From Streptacidiphilus jeojiense (lineage in GTDB: Bacteria; Actinomycetota; Actinomycetes; Streptomycetales; Streptomycetaceae): a stretch of DNA of 64,000 bases. Below, in pieces: positions 21,667-30,269 of this stretch (position 1 is its first letter; every line of letters begins with the position of its first letter). A program made the translations under genes and the position numbers. A model generated the notes under the pieces. That model was not told where the DNA came from. It saw only the letters and a program-made list of their open reading frames with translations, and did no database searches. The DNA lies in assembly GCF_000719095.1 (NCBI RefSeq), contig NZ_JOEH01000036.1:1-64000 (forward strand). Direction: 5' to 3'.

Positions 21667-24543
21667 ATGCAGGCCCACTCCTCCGGTGGCACGATCCATC
21701 GGAGCGCCCTGTTCCGCCCGGCGCACGCCGCACTGCTCTTCCTCGTCGCCCTGAGCCTGGCGATCTGCACGATCGCCGCGCCCGCCGCCCATGCCGCCGA
21801 CACCCTGCTCTCGCAGGGCAAGCCCACCACGGCGTCCTCCACCGAGAACGCCGGGACCCCGGCCGCCGACGCCACCGACGGCGACACCGGCACCCGCTGG
21901 TCCAGCGCCTTCTCCGACCCGCAGTGGCTGGAGGTCGACCTCGGGGCCACCGCCTCCATCGACAAGGTGGTGCTGAACTGGGAGACCGCCTCCGGCAAGG
22001 CCTACCAGATCCAGACCTCCAGCGACGGAACCACCTGGACGCCGATCTACACCACCACCACCGGCCCCGGCGGCACCGAGACCCTGGCCGTCACCGGCAC
22101 CGGCCGCTACGTGCGCATGTACGGAACGGCCCGCAACACCGCCTACGGCTACTCGCTCTGGGAGTTCCAGGTCTACGGGACCATCGGCTCCGGCAGCAGC
22201 TGCGGAACCACCAACGCCGCACTCGGCAAGACCACCACCGCGTCCTCCGCCGAGAACGCCGGCACCCCGGCCGCCGACGCCACCGACGGCAACACCGGCA
22301 CCCGCTGGTCCAGCGCCTTCTCCGACCCGCAGTGGCTGGAGGTCGACCTGGGCAGCAGCCAGTCGATCTGCCAGGTCGTGCTCAACTGGGAGACCGCCTA
22401 CGGCACCGCGTTCCAGATCCAGACCTCCAACGACAACGCCACCTGGACGCCGATCTACACCACCACCACCGGCACCGGCGGGGTGCAGACCCTGAACGTC
22501 TCCGGCAGCGGCCGGTACATCCGGATGTACGGCACCGCCCGGGCCACCGGCTACGGCTACTCGCTGTGGGAGTTCCAGGTCTTCACCGGCACCTCCACCG
22601 GCGGCAACACCGTCACGGTCACCGCTCCCGGCGCCCAGTCCGCAACCGTGGGCACCGCCACCAGCCTGCAGATCCACGCCACCGACTCCGCAGCCGGCCA
22701 GACGCTGACCTACAGCGCCACCGGACTGCCGACCGGACTGTCGATCAACGCGTCGACCGGCCTGATCTCCGGCACCCCCAGCACGGCCGGCACCTTCAAC
22801 GCCACGGTGACCGCCACCGACTCCACCAACGCCGCCGGATCAGCCCCCTTCACCTGGACCGTGACCAGCGGCGCCGCCGGCTGCACCCAGCCAAGCTCGC
22901 CGGACTTCGGCCCCAACATGAAGATCTTCGACCCCAGCATGTCCAGCGCCACCATCCAGTCCACGCTGGACTCGGTCTTCAACACCCAGAAGCTCAACCA
23001 GTTCGGCACCGACCGGTACTCGCTGCTGTTCAAGCCGGGCACCTACAGCAACACCGCCAACATCGGCTACTACACCTCGATCCAGGGCCTGGGGCAGAAC
23101 CCGGACGACGTCACCATCAACGGCGACGTCACCGTCGACTCCTTCGACGGCACCGGCAACGCCACCCAGAACTTCTGGCGCTCGGCGGAGAACATGGCCG
23201 TCAACCCGTCGGCGGGCAACACCCGTTGGGCCGTCGCCCAGGCCGGTCCGTTCCGCAGGATGGACATCCACGGCGGGCTGCAGCTCTACCCGGCCAGCTA
23301 CGGCTACGCCAGCGGCGGCTACATCGCCGACTCCAAGGTCTCCGGGCAGGCCTCCAGCGTGTCCCAGCAGCAGTGGTACTCGCAGGACAGCAACTTCGGC
23401 AGCTGGAGCGGCTCGGTGTGGAACATGGTGTTCTCCGGCGTGACCGGAGCACCCGCGCAGAGCTTCCCCACTCCCCCGATGACCACCCTGGCCACCACGC
23501 CCACCTCGCGTGACGTGCCGTACCTGTACGTGGACTCCTCAGGCGCCTACCGGGTGTTCCTGCCCTCGCTGCGCACCAACGCGTCCGGAGCCAGCTGGGC
23601 CAACGGGGCCACCCCCGGCACCTCCCTGCCGATCAGTCAGTTCTTCGTGGCGACCCCGTCCAACACCGCCGCCCAGATGAACGCGGCGCTGGCGCAGGGC
23701 TGCAGCTTGTTCCTCACCCCCGGCGTCTACAGCATCGACCAGACGCTCAACGTCAACAACCCCAACACCGTCGTCCTGGGCACCGGGTTCCCGACCCTCG
23801 TGCCGACCGGCGGCGTCAACACCATGCAGGTCGCCGACGTGGACGGGGTGCGGATCAGCGGCGTGCTGTTCGACGCCGGCACCACCAACTCCTCGGCACT
23901 GCTGACCGTCGGCGCCCAGGGCTCCTCGGCCAACCACGCCGCCAACCCGACCTCGATCCAGGACGTGTTCTTCCGGATCGGCGGCGACATCGCGGGCAAG
24001 GCCACCGACAGCCTGGTGGTCAACTCCAACAACACGCTGCTGAACGACATCTGGGCCTGGCGCGCGGACCACGGCAACGCCGGCACGGTCGGCTGGACCG
24101 TCAACACCGCCGACACCGGACTGATCGTCAACGGCAACAACGTGCTGGCGACCGGGCTGTTCATCGAGCACTACCAGAAGAACGAGGTGGTGTGGAACGG
24201 CCAGGGCGGCGAGACCATCTTCCTGCAGAACGAGATGCCCTACGACCCGCCGAACCAGGCCGCCTGGATGAACGGCTCGACCAACGGATACGCCGCCTAC
24301 GTGGTCTCCCCGAACGTCACCTCGCACCAGGCGTACGGGTTGGGCAGCTACTGCTACTTCAACGTCAATCCGGCGGTGGTGGCAGATCACGCCTTCGAGG
24401 CCCCGTCCGTGGCGGGGGTCAACCTCCACGACCTGCTCACCGTCTCGCTGGGCAATGTCGGTGTGATCCAGCACGTGATCAACCAGACGGGAGCCGCGAC
24501 CCCGACCAACACCACACCGTCGACCGTCGTCAGCTTCCCGTGA
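21667..24543 (+). CDS. Secreted protein with two CBM32 domains, a putative Ig-fold domain and a right-handed beta-helix
   Basis: 958 residues. An N-terminal Sec signal ends near AAPAAHAAD (about 44). Two F5/8 type C (CBM32) domains follow at about 45-175 and 185-315, nearly repeats of each other ('AGTPAADATDG', 'GTRWSSAFSDPQWLEVDLG', 'YGYSLWEFQV'). Next comes a putative-Ig (He_PIG) domain (about 325-410, 'TGLPTGLSINASTGLISGTP'), then a large C-terminal region with beta-helix features ('FKPGTYSNTANIGYY', 'FLTPGVYSIDQTLNVNNPNT', 'DVDGVRISGVLFDAGTTNSS'). The last region resembles GH55/pectate-lyase-like helices, but no catalytic residues can be assigned. It is probably an extracellular polysaccharide-active enzyme. 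ATG 21667 has GGAG five bases upstream. A 13-bp terminator hairpin follows. Confidence 0.8.
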   Translation: MQAHSSGGTIHRSALFRPAHAALLFLVALSLAICTIAAPAAHAADTLLSQGKPTTASSTENAGTPAADATDGDTGTRWSSAFSDPQWLEVDLGATASIDKVVLNWETASGKAYQIQTSSDGTTWTPIYTTTTGPGGTETLAVTGTGRYVRMYGTARNTAYGYSLWEFQVYGTIGSGSSCGTTNAALGKTTTASSAENAGTPAADATDGNTGTRWSSAFSDPQWLEVDLGSSQSICQVVLNWETAYGTAFQIQTSNDNATWTPIYTTTTGTGGVQTLNVSGSGRYIRMYGTARATGYGYSLWEFQVFTGTSTGGNTVTVTAPGAQSATVGTATSLQIHATDSAAGQTLTYSATGLPTGLSINASTGLISGTPSTAGTFNATVTATDSTNAAGSAPFTWTVTSGAAGCTQPSSPDFGPNMKIFDPSMSSATIQSTLDSVFNTQKLNQFGTDRYSLLFKPGTYSNTANIGYYTSIQGLGQNPDDVTINGDVTVDSFDGTGNATQNFWRSAENMAVNPSAGNTRWAVAQAGPFRRMDIHGGLQLYPASYGYASGGYIADSKVSGQASSVSQQQWYSQDSNFGSWSGSVWNMVFSGVTGAPAQSFPTPPMTTLATTPTSRDVPYLYVDSSGAYRVFLPSLRTNASGASWANGATPGTSLPISQFFVATPSNTAAQMNAALAQGCSLFLTPGVYSIDQTLNVNNPNTVVLGTGFPTLVPTGGVNTMQVADVDGVRISGVLFDAGTTNSSALLTVGAQGSSANHAANPTSIQDVFFRIGGDIAGKATDSLVVNSNNTLLNDIWAWRADHGNAGTVGWTVNTADTGLIVNGNNVLATGLFIEHYQKNEVVWNGQGGETIFLQNEMPYDPPNQAAWMNGSTNGYAAYVVSPNVTSHQAYGLGSYCYFNVNPAVVADHAFEAPSVAGVNLHDLLTVSLGNVGVIQHVINQTGAATPTNTTPSTVVSFP

Positions 24544-24594
24544 CCCTCGGATCCGCAAGGATCCGTCGAACCGGCTGACGGTTGCACCAGCGCT

Positions 24595-24626
24595 CGGGAG
24601 GTCCCCCGCCAACGGGGGACCTCCCG
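24595..24626 (+). terminator. Strong rho-independent-type hairpin
   Basis: CGGGAGGTCCCCC (24595-24607) pairs perfectly with GGGGGACCTCCCG (24614-24626) around a six-base loop, 51 bases after the CBM32 protein stop. Confidence 0.8.
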
Positions 24627-24815
24627 TCCCGCGAAAGGGTCTTTCGGGGAGGAGTCGGATGAATTTCGTCCCTGGGTCGGACACGAAGTCATCGGGGTTA
24701 CTAGAGTGCGTGTCTGTACCGGGCCAAGGGACGGACATCGAGGAGGGAGGCACGGGGAGCAGTTCACTGATCCGGCGTCACTCCGCCCTTCACTCAGCAG
24801 AGGCCTATCGTTCAC
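24627..24815. other. Upstream region of the lytic transglycosylase gene
   Basis: About 190 bases between the terminator and the transglycosylase start. Cell-wall hydrolase genes of actinobacteria often carry c-di-AMP (ydaO) riboswitches here. I looked for its conserved blocks and did not find them. A TACTAGAGT sequence near 24701 could be a -10 region. Confidence 0.35.
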
Positions 24816-26132
24816 ATGCATCCTGAGCCGCCTTCCACCCCACCCGCACCCCGTCGAGCCCCCGTCCACCGACGCCTGGCGACAAGGCCGAAGCCCCGCA
24901 GGCGGACCACGCCCATCGGCGTCGGCGCGCTGCTGGCCTTGGTGTTCCTGGGCGGCTCGCAGGCCGTCGGGTTCGCGGTGCCCGTCGCCACCCCGCCGAC
25001 CCCGCAGCAGGCACAGCCGTCGACCGCCACCGGTGACGGCGCCCCGCTGGACCTCGCGCCGCCCCCACCCCTGGCCGAGTCCGGACAGCCCACCGCGGCC
25101 GGCACCACCGCGACCACCGGTACCACCGCGCCGGGGTCGTCCGCCTCCACCCTGCCTACGACGCAGGCGGGTTCGGTCTCCATCCCCGCAGTGGTGCTGA
25201 CGGCGTACCGCCGTGCCGAGTCCGCCATCGCCGTCACCACCCCCGACTGCCACCTGAGTTGGACCCTCCTCTCCGCCATCGGACAGGTCGAGTCCGGGCA
25301 GGCCGACAACGGCGACGTGAGCGCGGACGGGACCACCCTGCAGCCGATCCTCGGACCGCTCCTGGACGGCAGTAACGGCAGCGCGGCGATCCGCGACGCG
25401 AGCGGGAACTGGGTCCAGGCCGAGGGACCCATGCAGTTCCTGCCCTCCACCTGGGCCGCCTGGGGCACGGACGGCAACGGCGACGGCCGCGCCGACCCGA
25501 ACAACATCTTCGACGCCGCGCTGGCGGCCGGGCACTACCTCTGCGCCGGATCGCGCGACCTGAACCAGCCGGGCGACCTCAGCCAGGCCATCCTCAGCTA
25601 CAACCACTCCGACACCTATCTGGCCACCGTGCTGGCCTGGATCAGCTACTACCAGCACAACGGCGTCACCGCTGCCGCCCCGGTCACCCCCACCGGCACC
25701 ACCGCGACGACCGCGCCGACCACCGCAGCGGCCAAGCCGTCCGCGACAACCGGCGCACCCACCACTGCGCCGACCACAGCCCGGGCCTCGTCCTCGCCCA
25801 CCACCGCCGCGCCCAGCCCCAGCACCTCGGCCGGCACCGGGAAGCCGTCGCCGACCCCGGACCCCAGCGCCAGCCCGTCGCCGACCTCGGCGACACCGAC
25901 GCCCTCGCCGTCGGCCACGTCCGGTTCCCCGACCGCATGTCCCTCCGACACCACCCAGCCGACCGGCGGTACTCCTGCTCCGACGTCGTCAGCCGCCGCC
26001 TCCACCTCGCCGCCGGCCACCCCCGCCGCCGGCACCACGACATCCCCGACGCCCAGCGCATCCGCCACCGCCTGCGGTTCCGCCACTCCCAGCCCGACCG
26101 CGAGCCCCAGCGCGGCAGTCCCCTCGCCGTAG
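24816..26132 (+). CDS. Secreted or anchored lytic murein transglycosylase (SLT domain)
   Basis: 438 residues. A basic N-terminus (RRAPVHRRLATRPKPRRR) precedes one hydrophobic segment (about 34-55), a signal peptide or anchor. A Thr/Ala/Pro linker leads to the catalytic domain (about 125-290): 'LSWTLLSAIGQVESGQADNG' has the catalytic Glu in the SxIGxxES context, followed by 'EGPMQFLPSTWAAWGTDGNG', 'IFDAALAAGHYLCAGSRDL' and 'AILSYNHSDTYLATVLAWI'. These are the standard MltB/Slt35-like motifs that cleave the MurNAc-GlcNAc bond to 1,6-anhydroMurNAc. The C-terminal 150 residues are Ser/Thr/Pro/Ala low-complexity sequence, likely cell-wall spanning. It converges on the small secreted protein at 26195. 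Confidence 0.88.
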   Translation: MHPEPPSTPPAPRRAPVHRRLATRPKPRRRTTPIGVGALLALVFLGGSQAVGFAVPVATPPTPQQAQPSTATGDGAPLDLAPPPPLAESGQPTAAGTTATTGTTAPGSSASTLPTTQAGSVSIPAVVLTAYRRAESAIAVTTPDCHLSWTLLSAIGQVESGQADNGDVSADGTTLQPILGPLLDGSNGSAAIRDASGNWVQAEGPMQFLPSTWAAWGTDGNGDGRADPNNIFDAALAAGHYLCAGSRDLNQPGDLSQAILSYNHSDTYLATVLAWISYYQHNGVTAAAPVTPTGTTATTAPTTAAAKPSATTGAPTTAPTTARASSSPTTAAPSPSTSAGTGKPSPTPDPSASPSPTSATPTPSPSATSGSPTACPSDTTQPTGGTPAPTSSAAASTSPPATPAAGTTTSPTPSASATACGSATPSPTASPSAAVPSP

Positions 26133-26149
26133 CGTCGTCGCTGTGCCCT

Positions 26150-26180
26150 CGGCCCCGGCGTCATTGACCCGCCGGGGCCG
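26150..26180. terminator. Bidirectional hairpin between convergent genes
   Basis: CGGCCCCGGC (26150-26159) pairs with GCCGGGGCCG (26171-26180) around an 11-base loop, between the stops of the transglycosylase (26132) and the opposing small secreted protein (26195). Confidence 0.6.
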
Positions 26181-26194
26181 GTTCGGTCGACGAC

Positions 26195-26566
26195 TCAGCC
26201 GTTGCCGCGCAGGGCGCCCCAGGTCTGCGGACCGACATTGCCGTCCACGTGGATCTGGGCCCAGTTCTGGAACCACCGCACCGCCGCCTTGGTCGCGGGG
26301 CCGAAGCTGCCGTCCACGGCCAGCGCGGTTCCGCCCGCCTCGACGTAGTTGGTGTCGGTGTTGATCAGGTCCTGGATCTCCTTGACCGCGGCGGTGTTGG
26401 TGCTCCACTCCTCGGTCTCGGCATTGCCGGTGTAGTAGCCGCAGTAGTTGCCGATGCCGCCGACCCGGGTGCACTGGTTCGCGGCGGAGGCGTTGGTCGC
26501 GGTGCCGACGCCGATCGAGACGACCAGGGCCGCCATGGCCAGCGAGCTGATGATGCGGTTGCGCAC
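26195..26566 (-). CDS. Small secreted peptidoglycan-binding-like protein
   Basis: 123 residues from a GTG preceded by GAAGGGAA. A Sec signal peptide ends near 'TNASAAN' (about 30). The mature part has two Cys near its start (QCTR, YCGYY) and then a PG_binding_1-like helical motif: 'AVKEIQDLINTDTNYVEAGG', 'VDGSFGPATKAAVRWFQNW' and 'VDGNVGPQTWGAL', the usual 'DGxxGPxTxxAVxxFQ' signature. Such exported proteins dock to cell-wall peptidoglycan. No enzymatic domain is present. It is divergent from the SARP gene with a 165-base gap. Confidence 0.8.
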   Translation of the reverse strand: MRNRIISSLAMAALVVSIGVGTATNASAANQCTRVGGIGNYCGYYTGNAETEEWSTNTAAVKEIQDLINTDTNYVEAGGTALAVDGSFGPATKAAVRWFQNWAQIHVDGNVGPQTWGALRGNG

Positions 26567-26731
26567 AGGTGTTCCCTTCCTCGGAGGCCGCACGCCCGGT
26601 ACCGGCCTGCGGTCGAGGACGATCCTGTCCGGCGGCGCTCACCACCGGCTAACATCCATCTCACATCGCGCAAAAAACACTTGCTGTGCCTGCAAGAATG
26701 CACGTGTAGGTCGTATCCGGGGGGTGCGCGG

Positions 26732-29700
26732 ATGGAATTCCGGCTCTTGGGGCCGCTGAGGATCGGCCCGACGGCCGCGGGCGTCCCGATCGGCGCCGGC
26801 AAGTCCCGGGCCCTGCTCGCGGCACTGCTCCTGGACGCCAACAGCACCGTCCCCATCGACCGCCTGGTCGAGGCCATGTGGCAGGGACGGCCTCCGGCCA
26901 GCGCGGCGGCATCGCTCTACAACCATGTGATGCGGCTGCGGCGCATCCTCGAACCGCAGCTCGGCGACCGGATCCGAGCCGTCACCCCCGGATACCTGAT
27001 CCGGGTGGAACCCGGGGAGCTGGACACCGACGTGTTCTCCGCGCTGTGCGCCGACGGCCGTCGGCTCGCCGCGGACGGGCAGTGGGCGCGGTCGTCCTCC
27101 GCCCTGACCGCAGCGCTCGACCTGTGGCGCGGCTCCCCCCTGGCCGACGTGCCCGGCCTGGACCGCTGGCAGCCCCGACTGCAACAACTGCTGGAGCTGC
27201 GGCAGCAGGCCCTGGAAGGACGCGTCGAGGCCGACCTGCAGCAGGGCCGCCACCACGAGATCATCGGCGAACTCCGGGCCCTGACGGTGGAACAGCCGCT
27301 GCACGAGGCCTTCCACCGGCAGCTGATGCTCGCCCTGTACCGGGCGGACCGCCGCGCCGAGGCTCTCGGCGTCTTCCAGGCCCTGCGGCGCACGCTCGTC
27401 GACGAACTCGGCGTGGAACCGTCGGCGCCGCTCCAGGAGCTGCAGCGCCGAATCCTCAGCACCGACCCCAGCCCCGAGCCCGGTCCCGGTCCCGCCCTCG
27501 ACGCCACCACCTCCGCCGGCACCCCGCCCCCCGGCGGCCACCATCTCCGTCAACTCCCCGCAGACACCCGACTGTTCACCGGCCGCACCCGGGAACTCGA
27601 CCGGCTGCTGACACTCGCGGAGTCAACCGCCGCGACCGTCGTGGTCACCGCGATCGACGGGGCGGCCGGTATCGGCAAGTCCGCCCTCGCCATCCACGCC
27701 GCCCACCGGCTCCGTCCGCACTTCCCCGACGGCCAGCTCTTCATCGACCTGCACGGCCACACCGACGGCCTGGCCCCCCTGGACGCCGGCCAGGCACTGG
27801 ACGGGCTGCTGCGCTCCCTCGGCGTCCCCCCGCAGCTGATCCCGCAGGAACTCGGCGAACGCGCGGCCTTCTACCGCGACCGGCTGGCCGGCACCAGAAC
27901 CCTGATCATCCTCGACAACGCCGCCGGCACCGCCCAGGTCCGCCCCCTGGTTCCGGGGACCCCCGGCTGCCTGGTCATGGTCACCAGCCGCCGGCACCTG
28001 ACCGGACTGGACGACGCCCACTCCCTCACCCTGGACGTCCTGCCCGAACCCGACGCGCACGCCCTGCTGCTCAAGGCAGCCGGCCCCGGCCGCATCGCCG
28101 ACGGCCATCCCGCGGTCGACGAACTGACCGCGCTCTGCGGCTACCTACCGCTGGCCGTCCGGATCACCGCCTCGCGGCTACGGCACCACCGGGCCCTGCA
28201 CGTCCAGGACGTCGTCGGCCAACTGCGCGACGAGAACGCCCGGCTGGACGTCCTCCAGGACGACGACCGCAGCCTCTCCGCCGTCTTCGACCTCTCCTAC
28301 ACGGCCCTGCCGGCCGCCGAACAGCACATGTTCCGGCGGCTCGCCCTCGTCCCCGGCCCCGACTTCGACGCCCGGGCCGCAGCCGCCCTCGCCGACACCG
28401 ACCGGCACACCGCGGCGCGCCTGCTGGAGTCCCTGCTGGACCACAGCCTGCTGATCCAGCGCTCGGCCGACCGCTACCGCCTGCACGACCTGCTCCGCCT
28501 GTACGCACGCACCCGGTGCGCGGACGATCCGGCCGCGGACCGCGACGCGGCACTCACCCGGCTGCTGAACCACTACCAGCGGACCGCCGCGGCCGCCGAC
28601 CGGCACCTGGCCCGGCACACCCGCCCCGGCACCGCCCCACTTCACCCGGCCGCCACCCGGGACCTGCCCGATCGCACCGCCGCGCTGGCCTGGATGCGGG
28701 CCGAACGCGCCAACCTGCTGGCCTGCGCCGCCCATGCCGCCACCACCGACCAGCCCGCCTACCTGGTCGAGCTGACCGCATCGCTGGCTGCCTTCCTCCA
28801 GCAGGAAGGGCCCTGGCAGCAGGCCGCCGAGCTGCACCAAGCCGCCGCCGAAACGGCGCACCGGCACCACGCCGCCCTCGGCGAGGCCAACGCCCTGTCC
28901 GACCAAGGCCGCGTCCGCTACCTGCTGGGCGACTACCCGGCCGCGGACGACTTCCAGCAACGCGCCCTGACGATCTACCAGGACCTCGGCGACCTGCTGG
29001 GCGAGGCCAACGCGCTGCACGAACTGGGCCGGCTGCGCCACCTCACCAGCGACTCACCGGCCGCGGCGACCGCGCTGCAGGAACAGGCGCTGGCGCTCTA
29101 CCGCAAGCTCTGCGAACCGCTCGGCGAGGCCAACGCCCTGCACGAACTGGGCCGGGTGCGGCTGATCGAGGGAGACTTCCCGGCCGCCGCGGCACTCCTG
29201 GAGCAGGCACTGACGATCCATCAGGACCTCGGCAGCCGGTTCGGCGAGGCCTACGTCCAGTGGGAGTTGGGCCGGCTGCGCAACGCCACCGGCGAGTACC
29301 CGGCCGCCGCCGCGCTACTGCGGCAGGCGCTGACCACCTACGGGGATCTCGGCAGCCGGTTCGGCGAGGCCAACTCCTACTACGAACTCGGCCGGGTGCA
29401 GTACTCGACCGGGGACTACCCGACCGCGAACGCCCTGCAGCTCCGCGCCCTGGAACTGTTCCGCGAGTTCGGCAGCAGACTCGGCGAGGCGTACGCCCTG
29501 CACGAGCTGGGCCGGGTGCGCTGCGTGACCGGCGAACCCGGCACGGCCGCCGGTCTGCTGCTGCGCGCCCTGGCCCGCTTCGAGGCCCTCGGCGACCGGC
29601 AGGGCGAGGCCAACGCCGTCCACGACCTGGCCCGGGCAAGGCAGTTGACCGGGGATCAGGAAGCCGCCGCCGACCTGCTGGCACGGGCCCTCACCCTGTT

Positions 29701-30016
29701 CCGGGAGCTCGGCGACCGGCAGGGCGAGGCCGAGGTGCTCACCAGCACCGGCGCCCTCGCGGCAGAGACAGCGGGCCCGGAGGAGGCACTGGCCCGATAC
29801 CGGCAGGCCCTGGAGATCGCCCGCGTGATCCACAGCCCCGTCGACGAGGCCCGAGCGCTGGACGGCTCCGCCGCCTGCCTGGAGCGGCTCGGCGAGCACG
29901 ACGCCGCCCTCGCCGATCTGCGACTGGCCGCAGCGCTCTACCGCCGCATCGGCTCCGCCGAGGCGGCCCCGGCCGCGGCACGCCTCGCCCGACTGGAGTC
30001 AAAGAGCGGCGGCTGA
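26732..30016 (+). CDS. SARP-family regulator with NB-ARC ATPase and TPR domains (AfsR-like)
   Basis: 1094 residues from ATG 26732, with a G-rich ribosome site seven bases upstream. The N-terminus is an OmpR-type winged helix ('MEFRLLGPLRIG', 'LLLDANSTVPIDRLVEAMW', 'YNHVMRLRRIL') followed by the bacterial transcriptional activation domain (about 95-245, ending 'LRRTLVDELGVEPSAPLQEL'). The NB-ARC domain starts with FTGRTRELDRL, then the P-loop GAAGIGKSALA (about 309), Walker B TLIILDNAAG and MVTSRRHLTGL. The C-terminal ~370 residues hold about nine TPRs of 40 residues ('LGEANALHELGRVRxxxGDYPAA'), visibly tandem at DNA level. AfsR-type proteins activate secondary-metabolite or stress genes when ATP and a ligand or kinase switch the NB-ARC module. 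No biosynthetic cluster lies in this window. Confidence 0.92.
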   Translation: MEFRLLGPLRIGPTAAGVPIGAGKSRALLAALLLDANSTVPIDRLVEAMWQGRPPASAAASLYNHVMRLRRILEPQLGDRIRAVTPGYLIRVEPGELDTDVFSALCADGRRLAADGQWARSSSALTAALDLWRGSPLADVPGLDRWQPRLQQLLELRQQALEGRVEADLQQGRHHEIIGELRALTVEQPLHEAFHRQLMLALYRADRRAEALGVFQALRRTLVDELGVEPSAPLQELQRRILSTDPSPEPGPGPALDATTSAGTPPPGGHHLRQLPADTRLFTGRTRELDRLLTLAESTAATVVVTAIDGAAGIGKSALAIHAAHRLRPHFPDGQLFIDLHGHTDGLAPLDAGQALDGLLRSLGVPPQLIPQELGERAAFYRDRLAGTRTLIILDNAAGTAQVRPLVPGTPGCLVMVTSRRHLTGLDDAHSLTLDVLPEPDAHALLLKAAGPGRIADGHPAVDELTALCGYLPLAVRITASRLRHHRALHVQDVVGQLRDENARLDVLQDDDRSLSAVFDLSYTALPAAEQHMFRRLALVPGPDFDARAAAALADTDRHTAARLLESLLDHSLLIQRSADRYRLHDLLRLYARTRCADDPAADRDAALTRLLNHYQRTAAAADRHLARHTRPGTAPLHPAATRDLPDRTAALAWMRAERANLLACAAHAATTDQPAYLVELTASLAAFLQQEGPWQQAAELHQAAAETAHRHHAALGEANALSDQGRVRYLLGDYPAADDFQQRALTIYQDLGDLLGEANALHELGRLRHLTSDSPAAATALQEQALALYRKLCEPLGEANALHELGRVRLIEGDFPAAAALLEQALTIHQDLGSRFGEAYVQWELGRLRNATGEYPAAAALLRQALTTYGDLGSRFGEANSYYELGRVQYSTGDYPTANALQLRALELFREFGSRLGEAYALHELGRVRCVTGEPGTAAGLLLRALARFEALGDRQGEANAVHDLARARQLTGDQEAAADLLARALTLFRELGDRQGEAEVLTSTGALAAETAGPEEALARYRQALEIARVIHSPVDEARALDGSAACLERLGEHDAALADLRLAAALYRRIGSAEAAPAAARLARLESKSGG

Positions 30017-30134
30017 GCTCTTGCCACTACCGCCACCAACCGGATACTTTCAATCCGTTTGACCTTCGCCCGGTCCGGGTTGAACGGCGCTGACCTGCAT
30101 GGATAACCGCGGACAGGTTTCTGCGACGCACCCC

Positions 30135-30216
30135 TTGATGTTGCGGAGGTTGCTTCCCATAATCCCGGCACCGCAGGCAACACGGGTTGCCAACTCGTAT
30201 TGCCAACTCCTCTTGC
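30135..30216 (+). promoter_or_regulatory. Promoter with three tandem 13-bp operator repeats
   Basis: TTGATG (30135-30140) and CATAAT (30158-30163) are separated by 17 bases. Just downstream of the predicted +1 (about 30170) lie three head-to-tail 13-mers at 30178, 30191 and 30204: CAACACGGGTTGC, CAACTCGTATTGC and CAACTCCTCTTGC. Each is a CAA-N6-TTG near-palindrome. The same promoter core and repeat occur in front of the LacI gene (32553-32648), so that LacI protein is the likely repressor. Confidence 0.75.
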
Positions 30217-30269
30217 CTGCGACGAGCCGACATCGGATCAACCCCCTCAATGGCGAAGGGCATTCGCAC

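Noticed and set aside
21501..21754. Possible leader peptide with a GAAAGGTG ribosome site in the 5' leader of the CBM32 gene
   Set aside because: The frame is Arg/Pro-rich and overlaps the real start by 88 bases; no attenuator-like codons or hairpins accompany it.
21462..23513. A 683-codon forward frame overlapping the CBM32 protein
   Set aside because: Low-complexity Arg/Pro/His sequence in a different frame from a protein with signal peptide and recognised domains.
24627..24815. c-di-AMP riboswitch before the lytic transglycosylase
   Set aside because: The conserved sequence blocks of the ydaO class are not present.
26878..30093. A 1071-codon forward frame over the SARP gene
   Set aside because: Arg/Pro/Gly-rich alternative frame created by the repetitive TPR coding; the SARP frame carries all motifs.
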